Assembly: GCA_900772475.1 (NCBI GenBank)
Contig: CAAHEI010000094.1
Coordinates: 1 to 64,000, forward strand
Source of the DNA: Clostridia bacterium
GTDB taxonomy: Bacteria; Bacillota; Clostridia; TANB77; CAG-465
DNA length: 64,000 nt
Direction: 5' to 3'
Part shown: positions 36,017 to 44,838 of the stretch, in pieces
Layout of the letters: the number at the start of each line of letters is the position of its first letter
How positions within the stretch are numbered: position 1 is the first letter of the stretch
Notes under the pieces: generated by a model
Told to the model about the DNA's origin: nothing
Databases searched by the model: none
The model's input: only the letters and a program-made list of their open reading frames with translations
Made by a program: the position numbers and the translations under genes

Positions 36017-37054
36017 TTATCTAAATATAATATTGTATGATCTCTCAATAGAGTCTAAGATTTCCTCTGATAAACTTTGCGCTTCTGAAATATTTTCTAT
36101 TACTTTAGTCTGAGATGGATCTATTTTACCATGTAAATAAACATTTCTCTTATTTTTATATATTTTATATAGAGAATTTAATGCATTTTTTTCATCATCA
36201 GACAGTCTGTTGTCCATATCTATTGCATTTTTACTTTGTGACTTATTTTTAGCGAACATAAAAAAATTAGGTTTATTTCTGTCAAAAGTATAATTATATT
36301 TTTGAGTTAATATCTTCTTCAAATACCCTTCTAATGCTTTAAACTCTCCTGTAACATATCCAGTATAATCTTCGCTATACTCTTTTCTCTTTAATAATAT
36401 TAAAGAGCCTGAAATAGATTTTTTTAATGCTTCATCTAAATATGAATAAGAGTTAACTAGAATTTTTTTCATATCATTTCTTATTACTTCTCTACTTATA
36501 TTTTGTCCTGACATACTATTGGTAATTTCTATTATATCATCTAGTTTAATTGCATCAAACTGTGATAAATAACTTACTATTAAACTAAATGTATATAAAG
36601 GTTTTGCTTGTATCATAAGTTTAGATCTAGTTTTATAAAAAGTGCATGTCACTGTATCTCCATTATATCCTTCAAATTTAATGATATTATTGTTTTGTAC
36701 AACATTTACTAATTGACTACAATCTTCTTTTATATATTCAACTAAATTATTTACAACTATTTCTTCGCAATTTATTGTACATGTTTTGGTTTCTACATTT
36801 GCATTCATAGTTTTTGTCTTGAAAAATTCTAGTATTTTATTAGTACATTCTATATTCTTACCTACAGGTTGAATTCTTACTTTTCCACTTTTTTTTATAA
36901 AAAAATCAATTAAACATTCTTGTCCATCTATGTAAAAATCACATCTTCTTCTATCCCCTTTTTTAGGGAATGATTTAATTACGAATGATTTATCTTGAGA
37001 TTTATAAAGTTCTAATATCATATCTATATCATTTGGATTAATATATACTTCCAT
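36017..37054 (-). CDS. rnlA: RnlA-family HEPN ribonuclease toxin
   Basis: This 345-residue protein has the three-part RnlA layout. There are two small alpha/beta domains (about 1-80 and 85-160) and a helical C-terminal HEPN domain with KRNVYLHGK. RNVYLH (303-308) is the RX4H motif, and the conserved Glu is in FKALEGYLKK. In E. coli, RnlA cleaves mRNA and aborts T4 infection when the phage shuts off RnlB synthesis. Its gene overlaps the preceding TPR/cold-shock gene by 17 bases and is followed by rnlB. A GAGGAGGA site precedes the ATG. Confidence 0.8.
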   Translation of the reverse strand: MEVYINPNDIDMILELYKSQDKSFVIKSFPKKGDRRRCDFYIDGQECLIDFFIKKSGKVRIQPVGKNIECTNKILEFFKTKTMNANVETKTCTINCEEIVVNNLVEYIKEDCSQLVNVVQNNNIIKFEGYNGDTVTCTFYKTRSKLMIQAKPLYTFSLIVSYLSQFDAIKLDDIIEITNSMSGQNISREVIRNDMKKILVNSYSYLDEALKKSISGSLILLKRKEYSEDYTGYVTGEFKALEGYLKKILTQKYNYTFDRNKPNFFMFAKNKSQSKNAIDMDNRLSDDEKNALNSLYKIYKNKRNVYLHGKIDPSQTKVIENISEAQSLSEEILDSIERSYNIIFR

Positions 37055-38360
37055 TTGTTTTTCCTCCTCTAATCACTTTTATATTGATAGCTCTTTTTTT
37101 ATCTTCATATTCAATTATTTCAAATTCAGCATATTTATTCTTTTCTGCAAATCCATTTTTTATATCTTTTATTTTAAAATATATCGTATCATTTTCATTA
37201 TTTATCTTTATAAAACCACATTTCTTTTCCTGTATTATTTTAGTTATTTGACCGATTCTTATAATTTTTTTATTTACTAAATAATTTCTAGCAGTTTTTT
37301 CAATATCTCTTCTATTAATTTTTTTCGTCATATTAATATTGTATTTTTCTATTGCATATTCTAACTCTTGTGGTATATTCCATAAATTTGCATTTCTATA
37401 ATACACTGCTGCATGATACATTATTTTAGCATCAGCACTTTGCCCAATATTTTCAAACAATTGTCCCATAGTAAGATATAATTTTACCATTCTCTCAAAT
37501 TCAAAACTGCACAATATAGATTTACATCCATAGATAGTTGCTTCTTCAAGTTTATTATATCTAAAACATATCTCTGATACTTTAGCGTATATATGCCATA
37601 AATTTTTTTCTTCTGCAAATTTAATATATTCATCTATATATTGTGAATCCATCATACATTTGCAATATAATTTTCTTGACTCGATCCAAATTTCATTTTT
37701 ATAATGTAAATTTTCAATTTTCTTAAAACATTCTTCACATAGTTTATAACAAAGTTCATATCGATATGTTCTTTCTAATGCTTTTATTTTATTTTGATAA
37801 TAAAATTCTTTGTGAGATGCTTTTTCTCTATCTTTTCCATCTTTATCTGTAAAGTTATATGCATCTTCAGATGATAACATATCTGGATTTAAAAGGTCTA
37901 TCCATTTTAAGACCTCATTATAATTTGTATTATTTCGATTGTTATATACTTTAACAACTTTTTCAACAGTTAAAACATATGGATTTTTAAAATGTTCTTT
38001 TGCTGATAATTGTGTTACATTATTGCAAATATATTGAGCTTCTTTCAAAAATTTACCAAAATTTTCAGTATCACTTTCATTATACTTTTTAATATACTCA
38101 TCATATATACACCAACACAATACATTATTTAAAAACTCTGCATTAATTTTTTTTGTTTTTATATATTCTCTGCAAATCTCTATAAATTCTTTTGGTTTAT
38201 CTCCCTTCCTTAAAGCTAAACCGTATCTTGCAAGTAAAATTTGATTATTAAATTCATCTTTCTCACATAATTTTTTATATATTTCAATTGCAAGAGGAAT
38301 ATTATTTTCTTCCATTGCTTTTTTTGCATTTATTTCATTATACTCTATTTGTTCATCCAT
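37038..38360 (-). CDS. TPR-like helical-repeat protein with C-terminal cold-shock domain
   Basis: This 440-residue protein consists mainly of paired helices typical of TPR repeats (for example NNIPLAIEIYKKLCEKDE and MVKLYLTMGQLFENIG). The last 65 residues form an OB-fold cold-shock-like domain: IGQITKIIQEKKCGFIKINNENDTIYFKIKDI. That pattern (GxIxxxxxxKGFIxxxxxxxIYF) binds single-stranded RNA or DNA. I start at MDEQIEYN, preceded by GGGGGA. The 17-base overlap with rnlA suggests coupled expression. An RNA-binding accessory of RnlAB is plausible but unproven. Confidence 0.65.
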   Translation of the reverse strand: MDEQIEYNEINAKKAMEENNIPLAIEIYKKLCEKDEFNNQILLARYGLALRKGDKPKEFIEICREYIKTKKINAEFLNNVLCWCIYDEYIKKYNESDTENFGKFLKEAQYICNNVTQLSAKEHFKNPYVLTVEKVVKVYNNRNNTNYNEVLKWIDLLNPDMLSSEDAYNFTDKDGKDREKASHKEFYYQNKIKALERTYRYELCYKLCEECFKKIENLHYKNEIWIESRKLYCKCMMDSQYIDEYIKFAEEKNLWHIYAKVSEICFRYNKLEEATIYGCKSILCSFEFERMVKLYLTMGQLFENIGQSADAKIMYHAAVYYRNANLWNIPQELEYAIEKYNINMTKKINRRDIEKTARNYLVNKKIIRIGQITKIIQEKKCGFIKINNENDTIYFKIKDIKNGFAEKNKYAEFEIIEYEDKKRAINIKVIRGGKTNGSIY

Positions 38361-38484
38361 ATAATTCCCCCTGAAGAATATATCACATATTGTTTGCAAA
38401 ATATGTCAAATTTTGTCATATTTTATAAAAAAAACAAAATAATCCTGTAACTATTATTTACTTTCATATTTTGTTTTTCTTTAG

Positions 38485-38643
38485 TTATTTATTGTTCTTA
38501 AAATTTTCGTAGCATTCGTCAACAAAGTTCTTTAATATTTCTTTTTGCTCTTTTGATAAATTATATCTGTTATCATCATCTATAAATTTCTTGTCCATTT
38601 CAGTTATAAATTTTACAATCGGCATCATTTCACCTTTATTCAT
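38485..38643 (-). CDS. Small acidic protein of unknown function
   Basis: This 52-residue protein (MNKGEMMPIVKFITEMDKKF...) overlaps the end of the DUF2075 gene by 8 bases. A GGAG lies 12 bases upstream of the ATG; the internal ATG at MMPIVKF, preceded by AAAGGTGAA, is an alternative start. It is helical and charged with no cysteines. I do not recognise a family. Coupling to the helicase gene suggests a partner or regulator. Confidence 0.45.
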   Translation of the reverse strand: MNKGEMMPIVKFITEMDKKFIDDDNRYNLSKEQKEILKNFVDECYENFKNNK

Positions 38644-40594
38644 ACCTATATTTTTCTCCTTCTTCAGCAACCATTAAGTTATTTTTCTCATCTTCATCAA
38701 TTGAATAAGTTATTTCATCTTTTTGATTTAATCTTCTCTTTAAATACTCTGACAATTTTTTATCTGTACAATAAATATAGCATCCTTTTTGTCCTCTTGT
38801 CATTAATGTTCTATATGTATTTTTTATTATTTCATCTGCTATTTTCTCTGCTTTATCAAAATCTTGTTGGAACATTTTATATATTCCTTTTATTGATTGG
38901 TCTGTCTTTGCTCTTTCTGTGACATCAGTTACTATTTTTCCATTTTCATATCTCAAATCATTTCCAATAATTACTCCTACATAGTCAAATTCTAATCCTT
39001 GACAAGTATGTATACATCCTATCTCATTTACTGAATTAGGATCAATTGCCCAAGTTTGGCTATTACCTAAGTTCCAACTCATTGCAAAGTTATATTCAGG
39101 AATTGTTATATCAAATACATCTGATTTATTTTTCCCATCCTTTATCCAATCCCAACAATATCCTGCAAGTAATCTAGCTTTATTATTTATTTTATTTTTT
39201 TCAAAAATTATATCTCTCACTTCATTTGGAGTATCACATACTTTAATTTCATAATCCAAATCAAATCCACTATTATTAGCTGTTTTTCTAATCTCTAAGA
39301 CATCATCTAACCAAGCAATATATCCATCTGATCCATTGCATCTAAATTGTGATTCTAACTCCATTATTTCTGATTCTGCACTTGCTTGTCCAATATATTT
39401 TTGTATTTCTTCAACACTTCCAATATCTTTTAAAGTAACCTTTTGTGATTCATCTATAAAAAATATTGAAAATTTTGAGGCATGAATAATTTCTTTTATC
39501 TGATTTTCTCCTAAATTTTGAAACATTCCAGACTTTGCATTTAACCTATGAGCTTCATCAACAATTAATACATCAAACTCATTCTCAGCAGATTCAATAA
39601 ATGAACCAGAACCTTTAAATAAGTTATTTATTCTCGTTTTTCTAAAATCTCCACTTAATTTTGTTGCATATACATTTCTTGGTGCCGCATTCTTTGTTAC
39701 ATACGAGCAAACCATATTTTCACTTGTTAATTTTACTAACAGATTAATTGCTAATACTGATTTTCCGGTGCCTGGGCCACCTTTAACTATTAGTACTCTT
39801 TTATTTCCGTCTTTATATGATTTTCTAGCCATTTCTAACGCTGTTTCATATACAAGTTTTTGATCATCAATCATAATAAATTCTTCATTACCTTGTAGCA
39901 TACTTGATAAAGCATCTTGTAATGATTTAGATGGTCTAATTTTTCCATTTTCAATCATATATAGTGTTTCTTTATCATCACCATATTTAATGTACTTATT
40001 TATAAAATCTCTTAATTTCTCTACATCACCTTTTATAAAAGCTGGTGCTTTTTCTAAATAATATTTATAATTATCTGATAGTAATGTTGGAGGTGTTACA
40101 GTTAGATAATTATGAAGATATGCACATGGATGTAAATCAACTTGTCTATCTTGTACAGTTTCATTGTAATCTTCTATTGTTGTTGCATATGACCAGGCTT
40201 GATATGATGGATGCGCTACTTCTCTTAAGGCATGTCCTGTATATGCTTGTACTATTCCGTCTTTTCCATTTACGATATCGGCTTCAGTCCATTGTTTCAA
40301 TTCAACAATAATAGCTGTATTTTTTAATTTTCCATCTTTACCAGTAATTATAAAATCAACTCTTTTAGAAGTATTTGGAATTTTAAATTCAATAGCTATT
40401 CCCACATTTCCAGGAATATTATTATCTATTAAAACTTTCATCATGTATTGCATAGAATTATTCCATGCTTTTCTTTCGGATTGAGATGTATGATATCCCA
40501 TCTTTTCATAAAATTTTCTATCTATATTTTCTTCAATTCTATCTTGTACAACATCTTCTACGAATAATTGCTTTGTTGCTTCATATACTATCAT
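38636..40594 (-). CDS. DUF2075 ATPase/helicase with N-terminal PD-(D/E)xK-like nuclease
   Basis: This 652-residue protein has an N-terminal nuclease-like domain with KRVDFIITGKDG...AIIVELKQW (about 73-102), the D...ExK arrangement. The ATPase core has Walker A GGPGTGKS and Walker B LIVDEAHRL, then FIDESQKV. C-terminal helicase motifs include IHTCQGLEFDYVGVIIG and RTLMTRGQKGCYIY. DUF2075 proteins occur in defence islands and in SF1-type nuclease-helicases. It lies 15 bases after the S24-like gene in a long minus-strand run. Substrate unknown; restriction of incoming DNA is plausible. Confidence 0.85.
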   Translation of the reverse strand: MIVYEATKQLFVEDVVQDRIEENIDRKFYEKMGYHTSQSERKAWNNSMQYMMKVLIDNNIPGNVGIAIEFKIPNTSKRVDFIITGKDGKLKNTAIIVELKQWTEADIVNGKDGIVQAYTGHALREVAHPSYQAWSYATTIEDYNETVQDRQVDLHPCAYLHNYLTVTPPTLLSDNYKYYLEKAPAFIKGDVEKLRDFINKYIKYGDDKETLYMIENGKIRPSKSLQDALSSMLQGNEEFIMIDDQKLVYETALEMARKSYKDGNKRVLIVKGGPGTGKSVLAINLLVKLTSENMVCSYVTKNAAPRNVYATKLSGDFRKTRINNLFKGSGSFIESAENEFDVLIVDEAHRLNAKSGMFQNLGENQIKEIIHASKFSIFFIDESQKVTLKDIGSVEEIQKYIGQASAESEIMELESQFRCNGSDGYIAWLDDVLEIRKTANNSGFDLDYEIKVCDTPNEVRDIIFEKNKINNKARLLAGYCWDWIKDGKNKSDVFDITIPEYNFAMSWNLGNSQTWAIDPNSVNEIGCIHTCQGLEFDYVGVIIGNDLRYENGKIVTDVTERAKTDQSIKGIYKMFQQDFDKAEKIADEIIKNTYRTLMTRGQKGCYIYCTDKKLSEYLKRRLNQKDEITYSIDEDEKNNLMVAEEGEKYRYE

Positions 40595-40609
40595 TTTTAT
40601 CTCCTATAT

Positions 40610-41026
40610 TTAAATTTTTCTAATTAATGTTATAACTTTTCCTATTATTTTAATTGTTTTATTTAACTCTTCCTCTTTATATACTGTAGTATCATATTCT
40701 CTATTTAATGGTTCTAATAATATATATCCATTAGATTTTGAAATTCTTCTAACTATTGCTTCTTCATTTGCTATTCTTACAACGCATATATCCAAATTAG
40801 AAAATACTTCTTCTTTTTCAAAAATAATAATATCATTCTTAGATATTTTGGGTTCCATAGTATCATTTTTAATTTTATATGCATAAAATTTTTTAGGTTT
40901 ATAACTATTATTTATATCATTATAATAAATTATATCAAAATCATGCAATTCTCCGTTTTCAATTCGTTTTATACTTTCAACACTTTTAATTAATGGAATC
41001 TTAATATATTTTTCTTTTTCATTCAT
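40610..41026 (-). CDS. LexA-like S24 peptidase domain lacking the catalytic dyad
   Basis: This 138-residue protein is an isolated S24 fold without a DNA-binding helix-turn-helix. YAYKIKNDTMEPKISKNDIIIFEKE corresponds to the 'gDSMEP.i.dGD' region. The nucleophilic Ser is replaced by Thr and the catalytic Lys by Arg (EEAIVRRISK). Self-cleavage is therefore doubtful. I start at MNEKEK, which sits at a good distance from AAAGGGAA. It lies between the DUF2075 and MazG genes. It may act as a non-cleaving sensor or partner. Confidence 0.7.
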   Translation of the reverse strand: MNEKEKYIKIPLIKSVESIKRIENGELHDFDIIYYNDINNSYKPKKFYAYKIKNDTMEPKISKNDIIIFEKEEVFSNLDICVVRIANEEAIVRRISKSNGYILLEPLNREYDTTVYKEEELNKTIKIIGKVITLIRKI

Positions 41027-41038
41027 AAACATTTCCCT

Positions 41039-41353
41039 TTATAACTTATTATATTTTGTGCTTACTCCTTTTGCTTTATCTATTGGATATTTTTTCTTTG
41101 TCTTCTCTAATTTATTTAATATAATATCTTCAGGATTTACATTTAATTTCATAGCCATTTGAATGCAATAAGTAAAAACATCTGCTAATTCTTCGCAAAC
41201 CTCTTCTTTATTATAATCACTATTCCATTGAAAACACTCTAATAATTCACCTGATTCAATCGCAATTGATTTGGCAAGATTTTCTGGAGAATGAAATTGA
41301 TCCCAGTCTCTTTCTTCGTTGAATTGTTTTATTTCTTGCATTAGCTTATCCAT
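41039..41353 (-). CDS. MazG-like nucleotide pyrophosphohydrolase
   Basis: This 104-residue all-helical enzyme has the MazG metal motif: ESGELLECFQW (ExxE) then EELADVFTYC (ExxD). Small MazG proteins hydrolyse dNTPs or NTPs to monophosphates. AIESGELLECFQW closely resembles dCTPase-like members. It follows another MazG-family gene; if that gene's frameshift is repaired, its TAA overlaps this ATG. With a NUDIX gene it forms a nucleotide-cleaning set within the element. GAGGAGG precedes the start. Confidence 0.88.
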   Translation of the reverse strand: MDKLMQEIKQFNEERDWDQFHSPENLAKSIAIESGELLECFQWNSDYNKEEVCEELADVFTYCIQMAMKLNVNPEDIILNKLEKTKKKYPIDKAKGVSTKYNKL

Positions 41354-41660
41354 TATTCTGCCTCCTCTAAAAAAATCTTTTTCTCAAACGCTCCTCTTTT
41401 TCTTGCTTATTTATTCTTATCTTTTCAAATTCTTTGATTGAAACATCCATAGAATTTAATATTCCATAAATAACTTCAACTATATCTGCTAATTCTTCAA
41501 TATTGTTATCTTCTAAATATTCTTTTACTTCTTCTTGTAACTTTTTATTTAATTCTTGTCTATATTCATTGTCATCTAATATTCTGTATTTGGCTACTCT
41601 TCCATCCGCTTCAATAATATCTGTTATTTTATCTCTAACAAGTTTGTTATATATTTTCAT
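41353..41660 (-). CDS. MazG/HisE-like NTP pyrophosphohydrolase, frameshifted at its end
   Basis: As read, the protein is 97 residues and stops at 41367. It starts MKIYNKLVRDKITDII, has QEEVKEYLEDN and EELADIVEVIYGI as the paired metal motifs, and ends abnormally. With one more A in the A5 tract near 41400 the frame continues as KRGAFEKKIFLEEAE and stops at 41353. That ending is the usual one for the family, and its TAA would overlap the next ATG. So there is a real frameshift or a homopolymer sequencing error. The catalytic residues are upstream and intact. It overlaps the DUF3427 gene stop by one base. Confidence 0.8.
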
Positions 41661-42673
41661 TATTTTCCTCCTATCCTACAAGTATAATTTGTTGCTTGTA
41701 GTTTTTCTCTATTTATAGCTCCTTTTATAATCTTTAGATCTGCAAACATCGTTTTTATATTAAAATTATAAACTCTATATAAATAATATTTATCTTTATA
41801 TTGTTCAGAAAATTCAACTTCGTTTTCTGATATATGAAATATATTATTTAATCCTCCTTTAGTTGTTTTTACTTCTATATATTTTACATTTCCATCTTTA
41901 TCATATGAAAGCACATCAAATCTTTCAGCATTTCCTGCAATTTCTCTTGTTGCCAAAACTTTATCTGCTAGATCTTCTCTTCCTTCCATTATAAGTCTAG
42001 TTTTTTCATATTCTACAACGACGTCTTCACCTGTTTTTCCTAATTCTGTATTCTTTTTTATTTCTCCCTCAAAATTGATATTCTTATTGCTATAAAATTC
42101 ATTTGTATTTTTTCCTTTTCTACTTTCGTATTCATATGAATACTCTGTTTCTTCTTCATTTAATTCCAATGTAAATTTTTTAGTGTCAAGCTTTTCAATA
42201 TCATATGTATTTATTTTTTTGTCATTTATTAATCTATTTGAATTGTCTTCGTTCCAGTCTAAAATCTGCCACTTGAAATAAACCGGTTTTTCTCTTTGGT
42301 TATCATGATCTACATATGCTAATAGCCCCATATATGTATAATCTTCTTTATCAGATGTTCTTAAAAATAGGTAAATATTATTTTTTAAATAATCATGATT
42401 TATAAAGTCAATTATTCTTGATTCATTTAAAGTTTGAGAAGGTTGTGATTGCCATGTTAAAATTCCGTTCTCATCTATATTTTCATCAAATTCATGACCA
42501 GATTGTTTCTTTCCATATGTTACTAGAAATATATAATCATGTTGTGTTCCTGGAACTCTTATTATTCCATGTAGTCCCCAAGATCCTGTTTGTGGTGTAA
42601 AATTTGTATCTGGCGAAAAAACATCATGTATATCTTTTCTTGAATATTTTTCATATCTAACTAATTCTCTCAT
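41660..42673 (-). CDS. DUF3427-DUF3883 protein, possible modification-dependent nuclease
   Basis: This 337-residue protein has an N-terminal DUF3427-like domain (about 1-170). GSWGLHGIIRVPGTQHDYIF and YGKKQSGHEFDENI are the recognisable segments, elsewhere found at the C-terminus of restriction-type DEAD helicases. A C-terminal DUF3883-like domain (about 210-320) shows GKTGEDVVVEYE and RFDVLSYDKDG...YIEVKTTKG, the PD-(D/E)xK nuclease layout. DUF3427 may read modified bases (inference). The order MutT, this gene, MazG, MazG, S24-like, DUF2075 looks like one transcription unit with stops and starts touching. Possibly it cuts DNA while its neighbours clean nucleotide pools. Confidence 0.72.
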   Translation of the reverse strand: MRELVRYEKYSRKDIHDVFSPDTNFTPQTGSWGLHGIIRVPGTQHDYIFLVTYGKKQSGHEFDENIDENGILTWQSQPSQTLNESRIIDFINHDYLKNNIYLFLRTSDKEDYTYMGLLAYVDHDNQREKPVYFKWQILDWNEDNSNRLINDKKINTYDIEKLDTKKFTLELNEEETEYSYEYESRKGKNTNEFYSNKNINFEGEIKKNTELGKTGEDVVVEYEKTRLIMEGREDLADKVLATREIAGNAERFDVLSYDKDGNVKYIEVKTTKGGLNNIFHISENEVEFSEQYKDKYYLYRVYNFNIKTMFADLKIIKGAINREKLQATNYTCRIGGK

Positions 42674-42681
42674 TTTTCCTC

Positions 42682-43053
42682 CTATATCAAATCAAATACT
42701 ACTTTATCTGCTCCTGCAAATTCAAATTTATCTTTTTCATCTTTTGTTATCCATTTACAACTTTCATGTTCTAACAATTCTACTTTTTTACTCAATAATT
42801 TTGCTTTATAAAAAATTAATTTTATATCTTTTTCAGGATAGTGATGTATGCTTTCTCCTATATATTCATTTACTTCTATATCCGCATTAAGTTCTTCTTT
42901 TATTTCTCTTATTAATGCACTTTCATAGGATTCATTTTTTTCTACTTTTCCTCCTGGAAATTCCCATAATCCACCCTGAGCCTTTTTAAAATTTCTTTGC
43001 GCTATTAAAAACTTATTATTTTTATAGATTACTCCAGCAACTACTTCTATCAT
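42682..43053 (-). CDS. MutT-like NUDIX (deoxy)nucleotide pyrophosphohydrolase
   Basis: This 123-residue hydrolase has a complete NUDIX box, GGKVEKNESYESALIREIKEEL (GX5EX7REUXEEXGU with minor change). The N-terminus VVAGVIYKNNKFLIAQRN and the late WITKDEK segment are those of MutT/NudG-type enzymes acting on oxidised or modified dNTPs. It is the first gene of the minus-strand cargo run and precedes the DUF3427-DUF3883 gene by 8 bases. A single TCTCCT-type site (AGGAGA) precedes the ATG. Confidence 0.88.
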   Translation of the reverse strand: MIEVVAGVIYKNNKFLIAQRNFKKAQGGLWEFPGGKVEKNESYESALIREIKEELNADIEVNEYIGESIHHYPEKDIKLIFYKAKLLSKKVELLEHESCKWITKDEKDKFEFAGADKVVFDLI

Positions 43054-43160
43054 TTTTTCTCCTAAATTCCATTTTTTACAAATATATCACAAAATCTCAA
43101 TTTTCTCAACAAAATGAGCTTTATTTCTACAAAAATTATTGGCACATCTCTGTGCCAATT

Positions 43161-44564
43161 TTATCTCTCGTATCTTCTGTCTTTTTTCTTCTTCTCTTTT
43201 AATTTCTTCTCTTGTTCTTTTTCTTTATCATACTGCTTTTCTTTATCATCTAATTCTTTTAATTGTTCCTTCATCTTCGGCACATCATCATAAAATTTAT
43301 CACACAACCTAATCTCTTTTCTAACCCTTGTTAAAGTAGCAGTAACATCCATTATTTCTTTAGTAACACTATCTTTTTCAGTTTCACTATCTAATTTTTG
43401 TCTCTTATAATACAGTCTATTCCTAATATTCAAAACTTTCTGCAATTCTTCTTGTTTCTGTTCTTTAATATTATCAACATCACTCATAGTCTCAATCTTA
43501 TACTTACATAAAAATCTAATTCTTTCCGAATACTCATCCATCTTTTTTACTTCTGCCCTCATTTCAGGAGTTAATTTATATTGTATATTCTTTTTGGTAT
43601 ATAACTTTAGCAAATATCTATAATAGTAATACAATGCAATAATCCCTTTTGGTCTATATTTCTTCCTTACTTTATTTCTAGTTGTAAAATGTCTGTTTTT
43701 TATTACCATATAAGGAAGTATTTTTTCTGATTTTATATAATCATTTCCAAAAATTCTTCTTTTGATATTTTCCAATGAGTAATCTTCTCCAAACGCTCTT
43801 TCAACTCTTATATTTCTTTTGTATGGTTCTCTTCTCACACTTAATTTTTCTGCTCTATAATAATAGCTATATCCCATTGATACTAGCATCTGCTGAAATT
43901 GTTTTAAAGTATATGATCGTTTTATAGCATAATCTATATCTTCTTTTGCAAATTTATAATAATCGGAATCTCTCATAGATTTCTTATAAAAATTTTCAAA
44001 ATTTATTCCTGATTTACAAGTCTTTTCTGTTAAAACACTTAAGCCATATTCTTCACATATTTCATCTGATGTTTTTCTTAGTAATGCTGTATTCGTTAAA
44101 TTGCTATAATACTTTTTTCCATCTTTAAATGAAACCGAATTGATTACAAAATGATTATGAAGATGTTCTGTATTTAAGTGTGTAGATACAACAACTTGAA
44201 ATCTGTCTCCCCACATTTCATTTGCAAGTTTTACTCCAATTTCATGCGCTATTTCTGGAGTAACTTCTCCTTCATTAAAAGATTGATAAGCATGAAATGC
44301 TAATATACCATTTTCTTTTCCATATATCATTTTTACAAGTTGCATTTGTTTAACTGAATCTTTTACTTCACATTTTATACCTGTTGTATAAAATTGTTTT
44401 TCTGTTTTATCTGGATTAGTTGCATAAGTCATTACTTGTCTGATACTATCGAACCTATCCATTCCATATCCATTAGAATTTTTTCTTGTCTTTTCTTCAT
44501 TTGTTGCATAATCAATTACATGATCTAATCTCTTTTGTACTTTCCATATTTTTGTTGTTGCCAT
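43161..44564 (-). CDS. MOB-family relaxase (mobilization nuclease)
   Basis: This 467-residue protein nicks the transfer origin and leads the strand into the recipient. The relaxase domain (1-200) has FHAYQSF with H91 and the three-histidine motif HLNTEHLHNHFVIN (H134, H136, H138). Tyrosines near residues 19 and 47 are nucleophile candidates. The C-terminal half is very basic and coiled-coil-rich. It resembles VirD2-like relaxases of clostridial mobilizable elements. A GGAGGAG site precedes the ATG. No separate MobC gene is visible. The oriT probably lies just upstream. Confidence 0.9.
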   Translation of the reverse strand: MATTKIWKVQKRLDHVIDYATNEEKTRKNSNGYGMDRFDSIRQVMTYATNPDKTEKQFYTTGIKCEVKDSVKQMQLVKMIYGKENGILAFHAYQSFNEGEVTPEIAHEIGVKLANEMWGDRFQVVVSTHLNTEHLHNHFVINSVSFKDGKKYYSNLTNTALLRKTSDEICEEYGLSVLTEKTCKSGINFENFYKKSMRDSDYYKFAKEDIDYAIKRSYTLKQFQQMLVSMGYSYYYRAEKLSVRREPYKRNIRVERAFGEDYSLENIKRRIFGNDYIKSEKILPYMVIKNRHFTTRNKVRKKYRPKGIIALYYYYRYLLKLYTKKNIQYKLTPEMRAEVKKMDEYSERIRFLCKYKIETMSDVDNIKEQKQEELQKVLNIRNRLYYKRQKLDSETEKDSVTKEIMDVTATLTRVRKEIRLCDKFYDDVPKMKEQLKELDDKEKQYDKEKEQEKKLKEKKKKDRRYER

Positions 44565-44838
44565 TCACTCTCTCCTCCCATATTAAAAGGGGATTGGGGA
44601 TTTTCCCCATTTAGAATTTCGAGCTGACGAAATTCATTGCTTGTTAGGACAATAATGCACTCTTTTTTAGTAATAAAACCATTACTTTTTCTATCAAATG
44701 CACATAATATTTTGAAAAATACTTGGACTTTTATTTTAAAATCCAAGTACTTTTTTCTTTCATTTTCTATTTACTTTTTTATATTTTTGTACTACAATAA
44801 TTGTATAAATATTGGGGTTAGTATTTTAGTTTTGCGGC
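44565..44838. other. Putative oriT region upstream of the relaxase gene
   Basis: This 274-base region between relaxase and dnaC genes has no convincing gene. It holds a GGGGATTTTCCCC palindrome (44597-44609) and a perfect 8-bp inverted repeat GAATTTCG-N6-CGAAATTC (44614-44635). A TTGTTAGGAC-type sequence follows beside the second one. Inverted repeats next to a nick site just before the relaxase are the usual oriT layout. The nick site is not identified. Confidence 0.5.

Noticed and set aside
44525..44746. A 73-codon minus-strand frame overlapping the relaxase start
   Set aside because: It runs through the putative oriT palindromes, overlaps the relaxase gene in another frame, has no ribosome binding site and resembles no known protein.
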